Below, one piece after another: positions 1 through 5,884 of a DNA stretch of 8,759 nucleotides. The notes below the pieces were generated by a model that saw only the letters and a program-made list of their open reading frames with translations, searched no databases and was not told the origin of the DNA. The stretch lies in the NCBI GenBank assembly GCA_018241455.1, contig JAFEDW010000072.1:1-8759 (forward strand), written 5' to 3'. Position numbers and translations under genes: made by a program. Position 1 is the stretch's first letter. Every line of letters begins with the position of its first letter. Source of the stretch: Pseudomonadota bacterium (GTDB lineage Bacteria > Pseudomonadota > Gammaproteobacteria > Steroidobacterales > Steroidobacteraceae).

Positions 1-462
1 CTGCACGTAGCGCAGCGTCACATCCTGCACTTCGCCCGACTTGCCCGCGATCTCGACCACATCGCCCTTGGTCACCTGGTTCTCGAGCAGCAGGAAGAAA
101 CCGGAGACGTAATCCTTCACCAGGCTCTGCGCGCCGAAGCCGACCGCGAGGCCGACGACGCCGGCCGCACCGAGGATCGGCGCCACCGAGATGCCGAGTT
201 CGCTCAGGATCAGCATGCCGGCGATCAGCCAGATGATCACGTTCGCGAGGTGCCGCGTCACGCGCGCCAGCGTTTCGGCGCGGCGCGCGTCTTCACCGTC
301 GGTGATGTGCGGCGCGATGCGGCTGCGGAAGGCACGCAACAGCCGCGCCGTCAGGCGCTGCGCCAGCCAGGCAAGCACCAGCGTGCCGGCAACGCGCGCC
401 AGCATCACGGCCGATTCATCCCACAGGCGCGGGTTCAGCAGGTTGTCGAGGTGCAGGCTCAT
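1..462 (-). CDS. MscS-family mechanosensitive channel, partial (N-terminal 154 residues)
   Basis: Small-conductance mechanosensitive channel protein, expected in the inner membrane as an emergency release valve for solutes under osmotic downshock. The visible part starts at ATG 462 and runs off the left edge, so the C-terminal cytoplasmic domain is missing. Hydrophobic segments lie at about residues 18-36 and 72-91, followed by the pore-lining helix at about 94-125. This helix has the glycine/alanine-rich pattern GAAGVVGLAVGFGAQSL and leads into VKDYVSGFFLLLENQ, both typical of MscS proteins. The beta domain begins with the VTKGDVVEIAGKSGEV stretch. An in-frame GTG at 471 is an alternative start; no strong ribosome binding site separates the two. 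It begins 12 bp after the fumarylacetoacetate hydrolase stop codon, so it is probably the last visible cistron of the tyrosine operon. A metabolic link to that operon is unproven. The family call is firm; the exact subfamily is not. Confidence 0.9.
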   Translation of the reverse strand, partial: MSLHLDNLLNPRLWDESAVMLARVAGTLVLAWLAQRLTARLLRAFRSRIAPHITDGEDARRAETLARVTRHLANVIIWLIAGMLILSELGISVAPILGAAGVVGLAVGFGAQSLVKDYVSGFFLLLENQVTKGDVVEIAGKSGEVQDVTLRYVQ

Positions 463-474
463 GCCGCGCACATG

Positions 475-1458
475 CTAAACGCGCGCCACGCGCTGGTCGA
501 TAGCGCCGAAGATCGTGGCGCCATCGCGATCGAACATCTCGATGCGTACGCGGTCGCCGAATTTAAGGAACGGCGTGCTCGCCTGCCCTGCGGCCAGCAC
601 TTCCAGCATGCGCTTCTCGGCCAGGCAGGACGAGCCCTTTGCGCGATCGAGGTTCGAGACCGTGCCCGATCCGACGATCGTGCCGGCGCGCAGGTTGCGG
701 GTGCGCGCGCAGTGCGCCACCAGCGCCGGGAAGTCGAAGGTCATGTCGACGCCCGCCTCCGGCGCGCCGAGCAGTTGGCCATTCACGTGGCTGGTCAGCG
801 GCAACAGCACCTTGCCACCGTCCCAGGCCGCGCCCAGCTCATCGGGCGTGACGGCCACCGGCGAGAAGCCGGTGGCGGGCTTCGACTGGTAGAAGCCGAA
901 TCCCTTCGCCAGTTCGGGCGCCGTGAGATTGCGCAGCGTCCAGTCGTTGACCAGCATCAGCAGGCGGATATCGCGTCGCGCCCGCACTTGTTCGGCGCCG
1001 GTCGCCATCGGCACATCGCCGGTGATGACCGCGACCTCGGCCTCGAGGTCGATGCCGAGCTCTTCCGACGGGAAGCGCGCTTCGTCCGTGGGCCCGAGGA
1101 AATCATCGCTCCCGCCCTGGTAGACCAGCGGATCGGTCCAAAATGAGAGCGGCATCTCCGCACCGCGCGCTTTCCGTACCAGCTCCACGTGGTTGACGTA
1201 TGCGGAACCATCCGCCCATTGGTAGGCGCGCGGCAGCGGTGCAGCGACGCCGCCTGATCCGGCCGGAAACGCCTCACCGTGCTGGCCGCGGTCGAGCTGC
1301 TCCGCGACCGCCTCGAGCTGCGGCGCGAGCGACTCCCAGCGATCGAGCGCCTGCTGCAGCGTCGCGGCGATCTCGGGCACGGCCACGCAACGCGACAGGT
1401 CGCGGCTGACCACGACCAGGCGCCCATCGCGCCCGCTCTTCAGGCTGGCGAGTTTCAC
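475..1458 (-). CDS. Fumarylacetoacetate hydrolase (short FAH form)
   Basis: Probably hydrolyses fumarylacetoacetate to fumarate and acetoacetate, the last step of tyrosine breakdown, in the cytosol. The product has 327 residues; classical eukaryotic-type FAH has about 420. I chose the GTG at 1458, giving MKLASLKSGRDG, because the upstream extension to ATG 1602 lies inside hgd and is arginine/proline-rich out-of-frame sequence. FAH-fold residues are recognisable: E139 and E141 in DLEAEVAV and D172 in VNDWTLRN match the acidic metal ligands, and K193 in FYQSKPATGFSP matches the active-site lysine region. The position of the first metal-ligand aspartate of mouse FAH appears to fall in YVNHVELVRKARG, where N89 and H90 stand. 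That alignment is by eye and uncertain. The gene starts 16 bp after the hgd stop and is 12 bp upstream of the channel gene. Context makes the tyrosine-pathway role likely, but FAH-superfamily proteins have varied substrates. Confidence 0.88.
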   Translation of the reverse strand: MKLASLKSGRDGRLVVVSRDLSRCVAVPEIAATLQQALDRWESLAPQLEAVAEQLDRGQHGEAFPAGSGGVAAPLPRAYQWADGSAYVNHVELVRKARGAEMPLSFWTDPLVYQGGSDDFLGPTDEARFPSEELGIDLEAEVAVITGDVPMATGAEQVRARRDIRLLMLVNDWTLRNLTAPELAKGFGFYQSKPATGFSPVAVTPDELGAAWDGGKVLLPLTSHVNGQLLGAPEAGVDMTFDFPALVAHCARTRNLRAGTIVGSGTVSNLDRAKGSSCLAEKRMLEVLAAGQASTPFLKFGDRVRIEMFDRDGATIFGAIDQRVARV

Positions 1459-1474
1459 GCCTGCGCCCGACTCG

Positions 1475-2623
1475 CTATCGGCCGCCGCCGGCGCGCGGCA
1501 CGCCGCCCTGCCAGGAATCGACGTAACCCGCCCACTCGACGCGCGTGGCGGCAGCGCCGATTTCCAGCGCGTCGCGACAGTCCACCATGACGGCATATTC
1601 ATCGGTGGCCGGTTTCGACTGCACCAGCATGCGCTCGAGCGCCTTCGGATGCGGGCCGTGCGTGAAGCCGCAAGGATGGTAAGTGACCATGCCGGGATGG
1701 ATGTTGTCGCGGCTGAAGAAATCGCCGGCGTGGTAGAAGATCACTTCATCGTAGTCGTCGTTATTGTGGAAGAACGGCACCTTGATCGCGCCCGGATCGG
1801 TCTCGAACGGGCGCGGCACGAAAGTACAGACGACGAAGCGGTTGGCGACGAATGTGCTGTGCACGGACGGCGGCAAATGATAGCGGTGGCTCATCACCGG
1901 GCGGAAATCGCGCACGTTGATGCGGCAGGCGGCGAGGTCGCCGTGCCAGCCGGTGGCATCGAGCGGGTTGAACGGGAAAGTCGCCGTCGACACCTGCCCA
2001 CGGCTCTTGATGCGCACGCGCCATTCCTGCTCGCCCTGCTGCGCGCGAAAGGCCTCGTCCATGACCGGCACGTCGAGCATCGCGGCATCGAACAAGGCAT
2101 GCGGACCGAGCAGGCCCTTCTCCGGCAGCATGAATGTGCTGTTGCTCGCCTCGATCATCAGTATCGATGTCGGCGCGCTGCACTCGAGCCGCCACATCGT
2201 GCCGCGCGGCAGCACGAGGTAATCGCCCGCCGTGAACGACAGATGGCCGAAATCGCAGTACAACTCGCCTGCGCCGCGGTGCACGAACAACAGCTGGTCG
2301 CCATCCGCATTGCGCGCCAGGTGGTCCATCGTGGGCGCCGGATCCCAGTAGCGCATCTGGCAGTGGGCATTCGACAGGATCACCGGCGCTTCCCACGCCG
2401 CGACCGGCGCCGCAGCGAGTTTCGTCAGGTCGAAGGCATGCGGCCGGAGCGGACCTTCGAAGCGGCTCCACGCGGTCGGCGGATGGCGATGGTAGAAGAA
2501 ACTCGCCGGGCCGAAGAAGCCTTCCTTGCCCATCTCGCGCTCGTAGGTGCCGCGCGGCAGGTCGGCATGCGCCTGGCGGCTGGCATCGCCCTCGACCCTT
2601 GGAAACCGGATGAAATTCTTCAT
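1475..2623 (-). CDS. hmgA: Homogentisate 1,2-dioxygenase (short bacterial form)
   Basis: Fe(II)-dependent, cupin-fold cytosolic enzyme that opens the homogentisate ring to maleylacetoacetate. The start at ATG 2623 gives MKNFIRFPRVEG and 382 residues. It has an AAGGAG ribosome binding site at 2636-2641, 12 nt upstream. A longer in-frame reading to 2839 would run through maiA and is not supported. Recognisable C-terminal features: H255 in PPSVHSTF (position of the proposed catalytic histidine), then H286 and E293 in FFHNNDDYDEVIF, and H322 in CGFTHGPHP, matching the His-Glu-His iron set of the family. The H-to-E spacing is 7 here rather than the 6 I recall for human HGD. The protein is also shorter than the roughly 430-445 residues of classical HGD, so it belongs to a divergent bacterial branch. 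It lies 40 bp after maiA and 16 bp before fah. Substrate assignment rests on motif plus operon context. Confidence 0.9.
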   Translation of the reverse strand: MKNFIRFPRVEGDASRQAHADLPRGTYEREMGKEGFFGPASFFYHRHPPTAWSRFEGPLRPHAFDLTKLAAAPVAAWEAPVILSNAHCQMRYWDPAPTMDHLARNADGDQLLFVHRGAGELYCDFGHLSFTAGDYLVLPRGTMWRLECSAPTSILMIEASNSTFMLPEKGLLGPHALFDAAMLDVPVMDEAFRAQQGEQEWRVRIKSRGQVSTATFPFNPLDATGWHGDLAACRINVRDFRPVMSHRYHLPPSVHSTFVANRFVVCTFVPRPFETDPGAIKVPFFHNNDDYDEVIFYHAGDFFSRDNIHPGMVTYHPCGFTHGPHPKALERMLVQSKPATDEYAVMVDCRDALEIGAAATRVEWAGYVDSWQGGVPRAGGGR

Positions 2624-2635
2624 CGCCGCCTCGAG

Positions 2636-2641
2636 CTCCTT
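2636..2641 (-). promoter_or_regulatory. Ribosome binding site of hgd
   Basis: On the minus strand this reads AAGGAG, the best Shine-Dalgarno match in the operon, ending 12 nt before ATG 2623. It fixes the hgd start and argues against the longer in-frame reading that extends back through maiA. Confidence 0.6.
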
Positions 2642-2663
2642 CAGACCCTTGCGCCGTGCGCGC

Positions 2664-3317
2664 TCAACGCTCCGCGTCCGGCTGGTTGGCGGGCGCGGCG
2701 CGCTGGAATGCGGCGTTAGCGTTGCACGCTTTCTCGATGCGGGCAATGCGTGGCCAGGTGGCCGTGTCGAGCCCGAAGCGCCGGGCGCTCGCGCATTGCG
2801 CCAGCAGGCAGACATCGGCCAAGGTCGGCTGCGCGCCATGGCAGTAGTCGCCGGCCGGATCGCCCTCGAGCATTTCCTCGAGCACCGCCATGCCGCGCGC
2901 CACCCAGTGCCGGCGCCAGCGCTCGACCGCAGCCTCGTCCTGGTGGAGCTGCTGCTGCAGGTAGCGCGTGACCGATGTGTTCTGCAGCGGCTGCACGTCG
3001 GCGACCATGAGTTGCGCCATGGCGCGCACGCGCGCCCGCGCGCCCGGCGTACGCGGCAGCAACGGCGGCTCGGGGTAAGTCTCCTCGAGCCACTCCATGA
3101 TCGCCATCGACTGCGTCAGCACGCCATCGCTGGTCTCGAGCGCCGGCACGCGTGACTGCGGGTTCAATGCGCGATACGCCGCGCTGTACTGCTCCCCGCC
3201 GCCGGCGGCCAGGTGCACCGGCACGTACTCGTAGTCGAGGCCCTTGAGTTGCAGCGCGATGCGCACCCGGTGCGAAGCCGAGCTGCGCCAGTAGCTGTAT
3301 AGCCGCAGCCGGCTCAC
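2664..3317 (-). CDS. maiA: Maleylacetoacetate isomerase (zeta-class GST)
   Basis: Glutathione-dependent cis-trans isomerase converting maleylacetoacetate to fumarylacetoacetate; cytosolic, GST fold. The product is 217 residues, the normal size. The N-terminal thioredoxin-like domain (about 1-82) carries RLYSYWRSSASHRVRIALQLKG, with the zeta-class Ser-Ser-x-Ser signature at residues 12-15. The cysteine usual in animal enzymes is Ala14 here. It also has NPQSRVPAL and the glutathione-contacting TQSMAIMEWL. The C-terminal helical domain includes QPTLADVCL, typical of GSTs. The start is GTG 3317, which overlaps the hppD stop in the sequence GTGA, indicating translational coupling. An alternative activity is maleylpyruvate isomerisation, since that enzyme is a close relative. 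The hppD-hgd-fah context favours the maleylacetoacetate role. Confidence 0.92.
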   Translation of the reverse strand: MSRLRLYSYWRSSASHRVRIALQLKGLDYEYVPVHLAAGGGEQYSAAYRALNPQSRVPALETSDGVLTQSMAIMEWLEETYPEPPLLPRTPGARARVRAMAQLMVADVQPLQNTSVTRYLQQQLHQDEAAVERWRRHWVARGMAVLEEMLEGDPAGDYCHGAQPTLADVCLLAQCASARRFGLDTATWPRIARIEKACNANAAFQRAAPANQPDAER

Positions 3318-4357
3318 ACGACCCCGCGGCGGATCTGGTCGAGCTCGATCGATTCGAACAGCGCCTGGAAATTGCCCTCGCCGAACCCCTCGTTGCCGCG
3401 CCGCTGGATGATCTCGAAGAAGATCGGGCCTATTACGTTGGTGGTAAAGATCTGCAGCAGCACGCCATCCTTGGCGGATCCGTCGATCAGGATGCGGCGC
3501 TTCTGCAGCTCGGGCAGCGATTCCTGGTGGCCCACCACGCGCGCCGCGACGCCTTCGTAGTAAGTATCCGGAGTGTCCTGGAACACGATGCCATTGTCGC
3601 GCAGCCGGTCCACGGTGCGGTAGATGTCGGCGGTCGACAGCGCGATGTGCTGGATACCCTCGCCGCGGTACTCGCGCAGGTATTCCTCGATCTGCGACTT
3701 GTCGTCGCGCGATTCGTTGATCGGGATGCGGATCTTGCCGCAGGGGCTGGTCATGGCGCGCGAGAACAGGCCGGTCTTGCGGCCCTCGATGTCGAAGTAG
3801 CGGATCTCGCGGAAGTTGAACAGCCGCTCGTAGAATCCGGCCCAACGGTCCATGTTGCCGCGCTGCACGTTGTGCGTCAGGTGATCGATGAGCATCAGGC
3901 CCGGGCCGGCCGCGTCGGCCGGCGCGTTGGTCGGGCGGAAATCGATGTCGTAGATGCTGTCGGCGCCGTAGCGGTCGACCAGGTAGATCAGGCTCCCGCC
4001 GATGCCGCGGATCGACGGAATATTGAGCTCCATGGGCCCCGCGGTCGTCGGCCCCGGCTCGGCGCCGAGCTCGAGCGCCCGCTTGTAGGCCAGCGCCGCG
4101 TCGCGCACGCGAAAACCCATCGCGCAGATCGAACCGCCGTGGTCGCGCGCGAACGTTTGCGCAAAGCTGTTGGGCTCGGCGTTGATCAGGAAGTTGATGT
4201 CGCCCTGGGCGTGCAGTGTGACGTTCTTCGAGCGGTGCCGCGCGACGGCGCGGAAACCCATCTTCTCGAACAGCGCGCGCAATGCCTCGGGGTCGGGGGC
4301 GGTGTACTCGACGAACTCGAAGCCGTCGGTGCCCATCGGGTTGCCGGTGGTATTCAT
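3314..4357 (-). CDS. hppD: 4-hydroxyphenylpyruvate dioxygenase
   Basis: Non-haem Fe(II) enzyme that converts 4-hydroxyphenylpyruvate and O2 to homogentisate and CO2, the committed step of tyrosine catabolism. The protein has 347 residues in two vicinal-oxygen-chelate halves. The N-terminal half begins MGTDGFEFVEYTAPDPEAL; the catalytic half starts near residue 155. Iron ligands are visible: H159 in LIDHLTHNVQRG, H237 in GEGIQHIAL and E315 in GPIFFEIIQRRGNEGFGEGNF, corresponding to H161, H240 and E322 of the Pseudomonas enzyme. I chose ATG 4357 (MNTTGNPMGTDG) from the family's usual N-terminus. In-frame ATG 4381 and ATG 4441 would add 8 or 28 untypical residues, and ATG 4336 is also possible. 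None has a convincing Shine-Dalgarno site. This is the first gene of the operon, divergent from the Lrp-type regulator. Its stop overlaps the maiA start. Confidence 0.96.
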   Translation of the reverse strand: MNTTGNPMGTDGFEFVEYTAPDPEALRALFEKMGFRAVARHRSKNVTLHAQGDINFLINAEPNSFAQTFARDHGGSICAMGFRVRDAALAYKRALELGAEPGPTTAGPMELNIPSIRGIGGSLIYLVDRYGADSIYDIDFRPTNAPADAAGPGLMLIDHLTHNVQRGNMDRWAGFYERLFNFREIRYFDIEGRKTGLFSRAMTSPCGKIRIPINESRDDKSQIEEYLREYRGEGIQHIALSTADIYRTVDRLRDNGIVFQDTPDTYYEGVAARVVGHQESLPELQKRRILIDGSAKDGVLLQIFTTNVIGPIFFEIIQRRGNEGFGEGNFQALFESIELDQIRRGVV

Positions 4358-4381
4358 GGGATGGCCAGCGTAGTCGATCAT

Positions 4382-4401
4382 TATTGCCAGCGCGGGCAAT
4401 A
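4382..4401. promoter_or_regulatory. Near-perfect 20-bp palindrome, candidate operator between hppD and lrp
   Basis: Arms TATTGCC and GGCAATA flank a 6-bp centre; nine of the ten base pairs of the 20-bp dyad match. The palindrome lies 24 bp upstream of the chosen hppD start and directly abuts the alternative ATG 4381. Relative to the candidate hppD promoter with -35 at 4433-4438 and -10 at 4409-4414, it would cover about +1 to +20, a classic repressor position. The divergently encoded Lrp/AsnC-type regulator is the natural candidate to bind it. In RNA it could also form a 7-bp hairpin with a 6-nt loop in the hppD leader. No U-tract follows, so it is not a terminator. Confidence 0.5.
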
Positions 4402-4408
4402 CTGTTGC

Positions 4409-4438
4409 ATTCTGAACCGTGGGCACCTGCCCTGTCAG
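4409..4438 (-). promoter_or_regulatory. Candidate sigma70-type promoter for hppD operon
   Basis: On the minus strand CTGACA (4433-4438, five of six matches to TTGACA) is followed after 18 bp by CAGAAT (4409-4414, four of six to TATAAT). Initiation would fall near 4402, giving a leader of about 45 nt to ATG 4357 with the 20-bp palindrome at its beginning. A perfect TATAAT also occurs on this strand at 4441-4446 but has no recognisable -35 partner. Assignment is by eye. Confidence 0.35.
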
Positions 4439-4448
4439 CAATTATAGT
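4420..4448 (+). promoter_or_regulatory. Candidate sigma70-type promoter for the Lrp-type regulator
   Basis: TGGGCA (4420-4425, four of six matches to TTGACA) and TATAGT (4443-4448, five of six to TATAAT) are separated by exactly 17 bp. Initiation would be expected at about 4455-4457, essentially at the ATG of the regulator at 4457. That would make the mRNA leaderless or nearly so, consistent with the absence of any Shine-Dalgarno sequence before this ATG. The element interleaves with the candidate hppD promoter on the other strand. A short dyad, GGGCA-CC-TGCCC, at 4421-4432 overlaps its -35 and spacer. Confidence 0.4.
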
Positions 4449-4456
4449 GCCGTCTG

Positions 4457-5002
4457 ATGACCGACACCACCGCCAATGCCGGCTACGCGCTCGATGAGTT
4501 CGACCTGCGCATCCTGGCCGCCCTGCAGCAGGATGCCTCGCTCGACAACCAGCAGCTCGCGCGCCGCGTGCACCTCTCGCCGGCGCCCTGCCTGCGGCGG
4601 GTGCGCCGCCTCACGCAGGACGGCGTCATCCGCGCCACGGTCGCGCTGCTCGATGCCGGGCAACTCGGCCTCGGCGTCGAGGCTTTCGCCTTCGTCGCGC
4701 TCGAAAGCCAGCGCGCCGCGGCCGGCGCGCAGTTCGAGACGCTGTTGCGCCGCCGGCCCGAAGTGGTCGAGTGCGTTCGCCTGAGCGGCAGCTACGACTA
4801 CCTGTTGCGCGTCGTGGTGGCCTCGCTCGACGCCTACTCGGCCTTCATCGACCGGCACCTGCTGCCGATTCCCGGCGTGCGCTCGGTCAACTCCAGTTTC
4901 AGCCTCGGTGTGCTCAAGCGCACCACCGCGCTGCCGCTGCCGGAAGCAAAGCGCAGCCCGCACGCGCGGCGCGGCGTCAGCCCGCGACCGTACCGCGAGT
5001 GA
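4457..5002 (+). CDS. Lrp/AsnC-family transcriptional regulator
   Basis: DNA-binding regulator of the feast/famine type, probably sensing an amino acid or pathway intermediate and controlling the divergent hppD operon. It is the only plus-strand gene here. The N-terminal winged helix-turn-helix spans about residues 12-58: LDEFDLRILAALQQDASL, then LARRVHLSPAPCLRRVRRL and DGVI. The RAM ligand-binding domain runs from about 70 to 155 and includes LSGSYDYLLRVVV, the conserved glycine/Asp-Tyr segment near the effector pocket, and PGVRSVNSSFSLGVLK. The 181 residues exceed the roughly 150-165 usual for the family. The extra part is a basic, proline/arginine-rich tail (about 162-181) whose coding DNA overlaps the convergent phhA end. 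There is no Shine-Dalgarno site before ATG 4457; translation may be leaderless. Target and effector are inferred from position only. Confidence 0.92.
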   Translation: MTDTTANAGYALDEFDLRILAALQQDASLDNQQLARRVHLSPAPCLRRVRRLTQDGVIRATVALLDAGQLGLGVEAFAFVALESQRAAAGAQFETLLRRRPEVVECVRLSGSYDYLLRVVVASLDAYSAFIDRHLLPIPGVRSVNSSFSLGVLKRTTALPLPEAKRSPHARRGVSPRPYRE

Positions 5003-5849
5003 TCACGCGATCCGTCGGCAACACGGTTTCCGGCGGAATGCCGGGCGTCGTGCCGATGCGGTCGTACAGCGGGCCGAAATCCGTGCCGTAGCTGGCCTCG
5101 AACAGCTGCTCGAAGCTGTCGATGACGAAATACATGCGCTGGTAGCTGTCGATGCGGTAGTCGGTGCGCATGACGCGCTCGATATCGAAGCCGACGCGGT
5201 TGGGTTCGGGGCTTTCGACCGAGTACACCGTCTCGCCCTTCGAAGACAGGATGCCGGCGCCGTAGGCGCGCAAGCCGGCCGGCGTGCGCAGCAGCCCGAA
5301 CTCGACGCTGTACCAGTACACGCGCGCCAGCAGCGCCACCGCGCCGTGGGCCTGCGCCTTCTGGCCGGCCTCGCCGTAGGCCTGCATGAAGCGCGCGAAC
5401 ACCGGATTCGCCAGCAGCGGCACGTGCCCGAAGAAGTCGTGGAACAGGTCGGGTTCCGACAGGTAGTCGAGCTCGTGCGGCTTGCGGATCCACACCGACA
5501 CCGGGAACGAGCGCGCCGCCAGGTGCGCGAAGAAATGCTCTTCCGGGATGAGCCCCGGCACCGCGACGATGCGCCAGCCGGTCAGCGGCCGCAGCCGATC
5601 GTTGACAGCGGCGAAGCGCGGAATGGCGCGCTCGTCGGCGCCGACCGCGCCGAGGCCCGCCACGACTTCCGGCGCGGCGTAGCGGTCGAGCAGCGCGCGC
5701 TGGCGGGTGTACAGCGTGCGCCAGATGGCGTGCTCGCCTTCGCTATAGTGATCCCAGCGCTGCTCGACGGTGTAGTCGGGCGCCGTGTGCTCGTAGGTGC
5801 CGCGCAACTCCAGTTGCCCGCGCGTCGGCGCCGAGGGTGGCTTGGTCAT
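4977..5849 (-). CDS. phhA: Phenylalanine 4-monooxygenase
   Basis: Pterin-dependent, non-haem iron enzyme that hydroxylates phenylalanine to tyrosine in the cytosol, feeding the homogentisate pathway. The 290-residue length fits the single-domain bacterial enzyme without the regulatory domain of animal PAH. The catalytic core includes LTGWRIVAVPGLIPEEHFF. The iron-ligand segment EPDLFHDFFGHVPLL gives H137 and H142, and YWYSVEFGL gives E183, one residue offset from H138/H143/E184 of the Chromobacterium enzyme. GAGILSSKGE (about 197-206) is also typical. The start at ATG 5849 fits the family; a GGAG lies about 13 nt upstream. It begins 35 bp after the GGDEF-EAL stop with no clear promoter of its own in the gap, so read-through is possible. 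Its last 26 bp overlap the convergent regulator gene. A pterin-4a-carbinolamine dehydratase gene, often a neighbour, is not in the window. Confidence 0.96.
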   Translation of the reverse strand: MTKPPSAPTRGQLELRGTYEHTAPDYTVEQRWDHYSEGEHAIWRTLYTRQRALLDRYAAPEVVAGLGAVGADERAIPRFAAVNDRLRPLTGWRIVAVPGLIPEEHFFAHLAARSFPVSVWIRKPHELDYLSEPDLFHDFFGHVPLLANPVFARFMQAYGEAGQKAQAHGAVALLARVYWYSVEFGLLRTPAGLRAYGAGILSSKGETVYSVESPEPNRVGFDIERVMRTDYRIDSYQRMYFVIDSFEQLFEASYGTDFGPLYDRIGTTPGIPPETVLPTDRVITRGTVAG

Positions 5850-5884
5850 GGGCGCATGATACTCCGCGCCCGCACCGGCATGCC

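Noticed and set aside
250..1146. 298-residue plus-strand frame opposite the channel and fah genes
   Set aside because: Arginine/alanine/histidine-rich shadow of two genuine minus-strand genes; no family resemblance.
1649..2719. 356-residue plus-strand frame opposite hgd
   Set aside because: Composition-driven shadow of a recognised enzyme, with no ribosome binding site or domain.
2624..2839. N-terminal extension of hgd to 2839 through maiA
   Set aside because: The extension is out-of-frame maiA sequence; ATG 2623 has an AAGGAG site and the family's usual N-terminus.
4441..4446. Perfect TATAAT on the minus strand as the hppD -10
   Set aside because: No acceptable -35 at 16-18 bp. The CTGACA/CAGAAT pair closer to hppD has better overall structure, though this box cannot be excluded as a second start.
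3527..4447. 306-residue plus-strand frame opposite hppD
   Set aside because: Shadow of hppD, and it runs through the divergent control region; composition is atypical for a protein.
5856..5861. TATCAT on the minus strand just before phhA as a -10 for a leaderless phhA
   Set aside because: No -35-like hexamer at suitable spacing (GGCATG only), and a GGAG lies upstream of the ATG.
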